From NCBI GenBank assembly GCA_013397695.1, contig VYZI01000840.1, positions 8,990-72,989 on the forward strand: DNA of 64,000 nucleotides, written 5' to 3'. The notes beneath the pieces were generated by a model. It was not told the DNA's origin. It made no database searches and saw only the letters and a program-made list of their open reading frames with translations. The DNA is from Centropus unirufus. Lineage: Eukaryota > Chordata > Aves > Cuculiformes > Centropidae. A program made the translations under genes and the position numbers. Below are positions 55,909-64,000 of the stretch, one piece after another. Position 1 is the first letter of the stretch; every line of letters starts with the position of its first letter.

Positions 55909-58900
55909 TTGCTCTCCTTCTGAAAACCCCAGCTATTCACTTTGTTGTGGCTTAATAACTGTATCATAATTAACCTCTGACTTTATTGAGTCGGTAACTT
56001 CAAATAAAAATTGAATTGATTAGCTGTTAACTTTTGCTAGAAGGATTTTCTCAGTGCAGTGGCTTTCCTAGCCGGGCAATGCCCTCTGCTCTGCGCCCTG
56101 ATTTCTGGCCAGAAGCTCCAGGGATCCTTTTTATTCCTGACACACTTATTCTTAAAGATCCTTAAAATTTAAACTCACAGCCAAAGAAATGATGCAATGA
56201 GCTACCAGGATTTGCTTGCGCTTTTGTTTGTACAAGGCTGTTGGGTGACGCGAGGAGGGGTTGGAGCTTCCCTGTGGTGGGAGCAGATGCTCCAGCTGCG
56301 TGTGTGGGGAGGGGCCTGCCTTAAAAAATAAGAGAGACCAACCAAAAGATAACGAACTAAGATAATATATATCAAGTTTCAGGTGCGCTTGCAGTGCCCC
56401 AGTCATAGGGAAGCAGGGATAATAACCATGGTTTGGAAGGGAACAAATTGAGCTGTGTTGTCTCAAGGCATTGGGGGTGAACGGGGCTGTCCTGTGGGAG
56501 CTGGACCTGTGACCAGGAGGGTGAGAGGTGTCGTGGCAGAGGGGGCAAGGATCGAGGAATAGGGATTGGGTCATTTTGAAGCAGAGCCCTTGGCAGCACT
56601 GACCGACTGCACGCGAAGATTAGAGACTGGCTTTGACCGTGCACCAGCCCCCAGAGTGACTCCCAGGTGTGGAATGGCTCTGACCTTCACGAGGTGCTTC
56701 TTGGGAGGGAGGGTATGGGTTGAGTTTGATGGGACATCACAGGGGGATGGAGAGCTTTGATCCAAACACCTGGTCCTGCACTTGGCTGCCTGGCCAATTC
56801 TTCTGGCAGGCCAGAAAATTTTTAGTGCTGTTTTTTTTCTTCTTCCCCCCCATTTCTTACTCTAAAAATCATCCTCATCAAAAGATGGTGATTGTTTCTT
56901 CCAGCCAGGATAAGGAGGTTTGGTTCTTTGGACCCAGGGAAGATGCAGCAGGCCAGTGTGGCATCCCCATGTGTCTGGCTTGCTCTGTGGGAGCCACTGA
57001 TGCTCAGCTCCAGGATGAGCTTGGGGGAAGCCACAGGCTTAAACCACAGCTTGGGTTGCCTGGGGGCTCTGGTTTGTGCCTTATTGGGACCGTGAGTGGG
57101 TGCTGTGGCAATCAGAGCAGGGATGAGAGAAGCTGCTGTAGGATCACGCTTTGCACAGGGCTCTGCTGTGAGGCATCACCACCAGAGCCAGGGGGGCAGA
57201 GACTGAGCTGTGCACAGAGGATGCCGCTGGCGAGGGTGATTTTTCCCAAAATTAGTAAGAAATTGCCTCATGTTATTCTTAAGCCCTGTGTTTTGTGAGC
57301 CGGTTATCCTTAATCTTGGATTTTGCTGTCATTTTCTTCCATTGGGTTTGCTATTAAGTTGCAACAATAGCATTTTATGGCCACTTAGCTCAGGCATGCA
57401 TCACACGTGATCTTAATTAGAAGTGGATTAAGAGCAATGGGGAACATGCCGTCATGGAGCATTTCACAGTTTCCCATGTAGCACCGGCTCAGCAGACTTG
57501 GAAGAGGAAAGAATGGGATTTATTTTAAGTGGGGAGAAAATGGTAAGTGCTAACCATGAGTGTGTCCCAGCTTGTTAGTGGCTGCCAAACCCTGTCCTAG
57601 GCATCTCTTTCCTAGGGAGGCTCCAGCAGCAGCTGGGAAGGAGGAATGAGGTCCCTTTGGGAAGGGGGTGAGGTGCTGGGGTGCTCCTGGGTCAGGCAGC
57701 TCCTGGATGTCACAACCATCCCTTGGTATCCGTGTCCTGCTGGAGGAAGCGAGGCTGTGTCCTCCTGAGCACTGGGATGCTGCTACACAGCCTCATGCAA
57801 AAGCACATTTTGCTCCTTAACCCTCCCCAGGGAGAGGTGAGGATGTGGGGGACCTTGGTGGTCTTGGGGGACACAGCCATGGGGGAGAATCTATTGTCCC
57901 TGGGTTTGAGGGCAGCCACTGTCCTGCTTCAAGGGAGCAACAGTGGGAGAGAGGAGAAGCCTCCCATTGTATCCCATTCCTGCACTGCACCATCATCAGG
58001 GATTAGAGGTGTGGGATAACACGGGTTGCACCGGGCTGGGTGTGCGCCAGGGCTGCGTGGTCACCCTGTGCCGGGGCACCAACCCAAAGAGCACCAAGGC
58101 TGGGCAGATGAAGGGCTGGAAGTGACAGAGAAGTCCAGGGTCTCCCTGAACAGCGAGGCTGGAATGCAGCCCGACCCTCCTGGCCTCCAGCCCTGGGCCC
58201 TTCTCCATGCCCACTGCAGCTCTGCATGCGTGTGCACACGCGTGTGCTGCTCTGCCAGAGCTAAGGGGAGGGGGGACAGCGAGTCTGGGTTTAAAAAAGA
58301 AGCAAATGGGGTGGGGAGGGAGGTAGGACTGAGCTGGATAAGCAGGAGCAGAGGTTTGTGGGTAGTGTAAAGCTGTCACTGTGATTTAGGGTTGGCTGCT
58401 TAAACTGTTTTATGTTCACAGACAGTAAGTCATAAGCAATATAAAATTTTCTATGAAGAGATGATCTTCCCTCGTCATGCTTTATGCCATCTTTCCCTGA
58501 GTGATCTCTCCTTTTTATAACCCCACGGTGTCACGGCACGGTCGTGCAGAGGGAGAAAACTGCATTCTGCCTGGGTCTATGCCCAGGAAGGGGGTGAGGA
58601 GCCAGCAGGGCTGAGCTGTGCTCGGGGTGCTCAGCTCCCGCAGCTGGACCCTGTGGCTGTGGCCACAGTTGGGCTGCGTAAGGGACAGCCACTCCAGCCC
58701 AGGACCTTTCCCCTGTGGCCTTTCCTCTGCTTTTGGCACAGGAGGTGATTGTAATCTGTTGGAGCAGGACTGCGTTTAACTTCATTACACAATCAACTTA
58801 AATGAGGCTTCCTCCCTTTTTCTCGCTTCTGAGTTGCTGCTGTCTTTTAAACTTGCACACAATGCTGCTCCAGTTCCCTTTTGGTATTTTCTACAGCCAT

Positions 58901-61619
58901 AGATTTATGAGTAATAGTTTTATTTATTTCACCATTCCCATGTCAGCAGAAGCATCTCATGCTCGGTGCCGTGGCCCTGGAGCACATGCCCTGCCCCTGC
59001 AGCTGGATGTGCTCCCAGCATTATCCGCAGGAGCCCCTTAAGGAGCTGAGTAGGGACCTTGCAGGCAAGACCCAGGCTCACTAACCACCAAGAAGATTTT
59101 GGGTAGCCAGTTGCCATGCCAACCCCCCAACTGGAGCTGATATGGGGGCTCAGGAGCACTGTGCTCCCCCTGGAATTCTGCACGGGGCTGGGGGGAGCTG
59201 GTATGGCAAACTCTTTTCACACTCCAGCCAGGAGGATGAGGAGGAAGGCATCTGCCCTGGGTGCCATGTGGGGCAGAACTTGGCTGGGAGAAGAGGATAA
59301 TGATGCTGGGTTGCGCTGGGTGCTGCGTGGCTGCAGCCGCTGAGGTTCTGCCTCCAGCATGAGCCGTGCTGGGTGGGCTGGGGCTGGAGACCCAGGGAAG
59401 CTGTGGCAGATGTGCTTACAGCCCAACGCCTGGCTGCAGAGGCTGGCAGCTAAAGATGCCTTTGAGAAGGCGCAGAATTCCATCCAGCTCCATAAGCTGC
59501 TCCAAGTGAGTACCCCTGACGTCACAAAACCTCTTCCAAATATTTTCAAGCCGCTGTGCTGCTGTTGATGCCCACTGTTTGAGGGGAGGTGCTGGGTGTG
59601 TTCTGTGCTGGCAGCCCTGGGTGCTTTTATGCAGGAGGGAGATCCAGGCACCTTTCCCAGCAGCACTGGGTGAGCTTGGGGTGGCAAACAAAGCACTGGG
59701 TTTGTGATCTGTGCATGTGTGCCCCAGGCTCAGTGGGGTATGAAGAGCTTCTTCTGTACTGAAGTGTGGTCGGAGGTGAAATCCTCTGCCCTGTTTCTTC
59801 CAGGAGTGCCCTCCTAAATGACATGAAAAATATTACACTCTCGCTGTGAAACTATTTACAGGTGTAATTCCCATCCCTTTTCCTGATAATTAAATATTTT
59901 TAGGTCATCCACTTTCCCCACCCTATTTGCAGACCTGTCCTAGATGCCTTTGTAATTAGACATCTCCCCGTGAAAGATGATTAATGTGGGAGGCAGCAGC
60001 CGTGAGCGCGGTCCTGGATCTCCTCCTGCAGCCCAGACTCCTGCGTCCAAGCAGTTGCTCATCCTTGGGGCTCCTCGTGGGCATCCAGGAGGGGGACGAT
60101 GGATGGAACAGCCGCTATTTAACATCCCTGGACCTGGGAACAGAGTGGCTGTGCTCCACAGTGACAAGCAGGCAGCCGTTCTTATGCCCTGGTTAAAGGG
60201 TGAGAATTTTAAGAATGCACATTTTAGCAACTTTAAGCTGCTTTTTTTTTAAGTGGATTCTTACAAAAAATGAAGGAAAAAATAATGTTTTAATGCCATG
60301 CCCTGCAACAAAAAGGCCCTTAATGATGTAGTTTCCATCACAGTTTAAAGCTGAGCCTTTGCACAGGAGCTGGGATTAATGAAAGGGCAATATTGTTCTC
60401 CACTCCCAAAACAGGGAAGATTAAAGTAGCACAGAGAAGAAAAGCCAAGGCGTTTGGCTGTTAAGAGTGGTTCTTAACCACAGGATGAGACCAGACCTTT
60501 CCTTCATGGGGAAAATTAAGGTTAAATTCCAGCCTCCCCCAGCCACAGCATCCTGGGGGCTGTGTGTGTCCCTATGGGGACAGCCAGCACCAAGGGTCAC
60601 CCTGCCACCCAGACAAACACATTGTGGCCTTCTCTGGTTTACTGCACTCTTTTGAGATGCACAAAAGCCAAAATCTTTAGGGAGAATTAAAAAATCGGGA
60701 TGCCCTGATCTGATTGGATTGGGCACTAGCCCATGGGCTCAGCGGTTTGGCTGCTGTTTATCCGGGGTGGTCATGGGGGGAACACAAGCTGCAAACCCCA
60801 TCCTCCTTGTGTGGGAACCCCCCCAGGGGGGAGGATTCAGCCCTTCAAATATGTTATCTTTAATCCTGAGCAAACGCAGGAGCAGGAAAGGTCAGTGCTT
60901 GCCTTCCTGGCCTGGCGGGGATGAACCGCCAGCGGCTGCTCTGCACCTGAGCCTTCTGCTTCTGCTGGGGCTCAAGTTACAGAGCAGAAGCAAACTGATA
61001 CATGTCCTCCAGGTGTATCGCTCTTGATCCTATCTGGCGTCTTTCACCCTCAAATTATACCCTAAATCCTTTCTGAACAAAGTCAGCCAGAAAGGCTTGG
61101 GGAGGGGGGAGGATTGGTGGTGTCATTCCTGCTGTTTATCCCTCTGTCTCCCTTCTCGTTTATTGATGTGTTCATTGCCCCCTCTGGTTCCCTGCTCGCC
61201 ACGCTGCTTTGGGACACTAAGGGTAGGGAACGCCTGTCCTGGTTGTCTCTCAACCAGCAAGGAGAATAACTGCCCTCAGTAGGTTTCAGAGTAATCGTTC
61301 TGTTGTGTTTCATGCAGTCTCACAAAAAGCCCAGCGAATTTGTGGCATGAGGGGCAGCGTGTGCCCAAACTGAGTCACAGTTCTGCTTCCTGAACACATT
61401 CCCCATCTCCCTGCCCTCCCTTTCCCTTTGAGCCGCTGCTGCCTGGGCCGCAGGCATGGCTTGAGCAGACTTGCCCGAGCAAGCTCGGCTCTGAGGTGGG
61501 TGTAGGTGAATGCTCCCCCTCCAACCGCATGTTCGGGCTTTCCCTCTGCTGGGATGTGTGCACTGAGCTGAGGGCTGGGGGCTGTGGCCATGCCCGGGCA
61601 GGCAGTCTTGCCTCTTTGT
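55909..61619. other. Intronic stretch, 5.7 kb
   Basis: No recognised gene or element. 55930-56050 and 57240-57550 are AT-rich unique blocks. A short acceptor/donor-bounded open segment at 59422-59505 is weak (see rejected items). Confidence 0.4.
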
Positions 61620-62193
61620 TTGTGGCCAGCGGGACCAGGGAAGTGATCCTTCCCCTGTATTCGGCAGCGGTGAGGCCGTTCCTCAAATCTTGTGTTCAGT
61701 TTTGGGCCACTCACTCCAAGAAGGACATTGAGAAGCTGGAGTGTGTCCAGAGAAGGGCAGCAAAACTGGGGAAGGGTTTAGAGCACAAGCCTTATGAGGA
61801 ATGGCTGAGGGAGCTGGGTTGTTTTTTCTGGAGAAAAGGAGACTGGGGGGAGACCGCATCACTGTCTACAGCTGCCTGAAAGGAGGTTGTGGTGAGGTGG
61901 GGACTGGTCTCTTCTCCCTGGTTGTCAGTGGCAGGACAAGGGGAAATGGCTTCAAGACGCACCAGGGGAGATTTAGGTTGGATATTGGGAGGAATTTCTT
62001 TACTGAAAGGGTTGTCAAGCATCGCCAGTGGCTGCCTAGGGAGGTGGTTAAGTCCCCATCACTGGAAGTGTTTAAAGGACAAGTAGATGTACATGGGGAC
62101 ATGGTCTGGTGGTGGACTTAGGGCTGGATTGATGGTTGGACTTGAGGATCCTAAAGATCTTTTCCAACCCCAGCCATTCTATGAATCTTCTGA
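61620..62193 (+). mobile_element. CR1 LINE 3' fragment, older subfamily
   Basis: It runs gtgaggccgttcctcaaatc, ttgggccactcactccaaga, gagtgtgtccagagaagggc, caggggagatttaggttgga, ccatcactggaagtgtttaa, ccagccattctatgaatc. It extends into the region just before the 3' UTR and differs from the young subfamily that dominates the window. Confidence 0.9.
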
Positions 62194-64000
62194 TTTGCAG
62201 AGAAACCTGGTTCCATCACTGGTCCCTCCTAGTGGGCCACATCGGGGCCCTGGGTTTCCTTAACAACCTATATTGAAAAGTAGTGACCACAGGCAGATGT
62301 GCAGCACCTGACACAGTGATGCCCGTTGGCTTTGGTTTTATTTTAGTGCCTCCCACGGTGCCACACAAGGGTGACAATGCCAGTTATCATGGCCCCCCAG
62401 GCACCCTTTTTAGTGGCAGGGTCTGAAGATGCTCAGCGGGGGCAGCTTCATCCCATAGAGGACGTTATGGGAAGAAGCAGCCGTGGGCTTTGCTCCTCAA
62501 GGTGCTGGGTGCCTGGTGATGTCTTGGGAGGGTGACATGGGTCTGGGCGTGCTGGGAGGGATTGTGCTGCTGCCATGTCCCAATGCTGGGGTCCATGAAC
62601 AAATATAGCAAGATATGTCCTGGCTGGACCCACGCTGCATCACTGGGAAATTCCAGTGATCTGCTGCGCAGAGGAGAGCAGGAGGTGTTAATGGCAGGGG
62701 GTTGTAATCAGTACCTGCAATTAGCCTCTGCTCCAGCTGGCCACAAAGGCTCGGCCATAAAACCACCGTCCCACACTGCTGTTCCTCCCTGCCACCCCTC
62801 TGTGTCATGTCAGCTCAACCCCTTTCAGCCGCGGTGATGCCAGGCAGGACCTGACACCCAACTGGCATCAACTGGAGCAGGGAGATTATTGATTGATTGA
62901 ATTGCTGTGCAGAACTCGAGGGGCTGAGCATGGGGGTTCAGGGCTGTAAATTGGTCCGACTGGTCCTTGCCAGAAGGGGCTGGAGTCTGGGAGATGCCAA
63001 ACTTGCCCGTGGCTTGTAATTGTCCTATGGGAAAGGAGAGCAGCCCCTGGATGATTGTGAGTCCCCCCCCTCTTCTCCCAGTCTTTACACCTCCACACTC
63101 CCCTCTGCTTGAGACTTGCTTACAGGAACACCAAACTGCTGGTGACATTAAACAAATTAATATTGGGTTTAAATAGCCTGCTGGGAGGCTGGAAACAGGC
63201 GGTGCGAGCCCAGCTGTCAATCCCAGATTAGCGACTGCCCGGGCTGAACTTACTGCTGCTGCTAAAGACCCCGAAAGCAATGCCCTGTGCAAGGGGAGAG
63301 TGCGCCCAATCCCTCCCTGTTCTCATCCCCTTTGCAAGGGGCAGAGGATTTTTTTTCCTCACTTCATAAGCAGTTTTTTCATCATTTCCCTCTTTAGAAG
63401 TCATGAATCTCCTCTCCTGAGAAGTCCCGGAGGCTGAAAGCCCAGCAAGGAGAAGGTGCTGCCATCAGGGAGTCCAACTCTTTCAGCCTTCGCTAATGGA
63501 AACCATGGGGAGGGCAACAACGCCTGGGCTCCGGTTCTCCTGCCACCCCCCAGCCAGAGCTGGATTGGACCCTGAGTGTTTCCAGTGCTCAGGCCTGGGA
63601 CAGAGCCAGGCAGGGACATGGAGCTGCCGGGCAGCACATCCCCTGCTGTCCCTTTTCCCATGGGACTGCACAGGGCGCCTGGCACCCAATGGTTGTTCCG
63701 AGGCTGGCTGGGAGGTTGGGACCTCTCTCAGGTGCAGATAATGGAAAAAGGGATGAGTTCACAGTGCGGCTCTTGAGCAAGTGCCAGTGTGTTGGTTGTG
63801 AACCCCCCAAAAGCTGAGGGACGTGCTGGACCCTGGAGGGGTCCTGGAGGGGGTGATGCATGCCAGTGTGTGAGCGACATGGTTGGCTTCCCGGGAAAAT
63901 GAGGCTCAGGCAGTTGGGCGGGATGGGTGACTGCCTGCGTCCTGCCAGCGTGTGCTTGTGATCTGCTCACGGGGGGATTTCAGGGAGCCTTGCCTGGAGG
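62194..64000. other. Intronic stretch to the window end
   Basis: No exon, element or distinct repeat recognised. Confidence 0.4.

Noticed and set aside
59422..59505. An 84-base open segment bounded by ttacag and CAA|gtgagt, possibly an exon
   Set aside because: The acceptor lacks a good pyrimidine tract. Read in the phase needed after the ZNF385C exon (phase 1) it hits a stop, and the peptide resembles no family I know.
1..64000. CRISPR arrays, operons, prophage or other bacterial systems
   Set aside because: The spliced vertebrate genes and CR1 repeats show this is eukaryotic DNA. No array of near-identical repeats with unique spacers is present.

Overview
The window looks like avian genomic DNA. 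About thirty partial CR1 LINE copies are scattered on both strands, most ending in the avian CR1 3' tail (cccttccaacccaaaccatt, then attctrtg), and the only two genes recognised are vertebrate immune and zinc-finger genes split by introns with canonical GT/AG sites. The GC-rich, CpG-island-bearing, gene-dense character fits a bird microchromosome. The CR1 load would suit a CR1-rich bird lineage, but the species cannot be named from sequence alone.

Layout. 1-4214: the last nine coding exons of DHX58 (LGP2, the RIG-I-like RNA sensor), + strand, with three CR1 fragments in its introns. 4215-21280: intergenic DNA with CR1 copies, a large 9/19-bp minisatellite (10.67-11.36 kb), a G-rich minisatellite (12.2 kb) and an AT-rich block (14.4-14.96 kb). 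21280-21740: a CpG island with a (TCC)n tract and a putative first coding exon ending in a splice donor. 21507-49589: a predicted 28-kb intron full of CR1 copies. It also holds a perfect 185-bp inverted repeat, an 890-bp assembly gap, a minisatellite grown out of a CR1 copy with telomere-like GGGTTA motifs, and a second CpG-rich block. 49590-49838: an unmistakable ZNF385-family zinc-finger exon, called ZNF385C because it lies downstream of DHX58 in the same orientation, as in human 17q21. 49839-64000: intron of that gene, with no further exon recognised.

How it fits together. DHX58 and ZNF385C are independent neighbours, not a pathway. DHX58 encodes a cytoplasmic dsRNA-binding helicase that tunes MDA5/RIG-I signalling. 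ZNF385C encodes a predicted nuclear U1-type zinc-finger protein. Almost everything else is retrotransposon debris, tandem repeats and possible regulatory DNA. No RNA gene, CRISPR array, integrated virus or new multi-gene system was found. The most unusual structures are the recent inverted duplication at 25.4/27.1 kb, the CR1-born telomere-like minisatellite at 47 kb, and opposed CR1 copies flanking a DHX58 exon.
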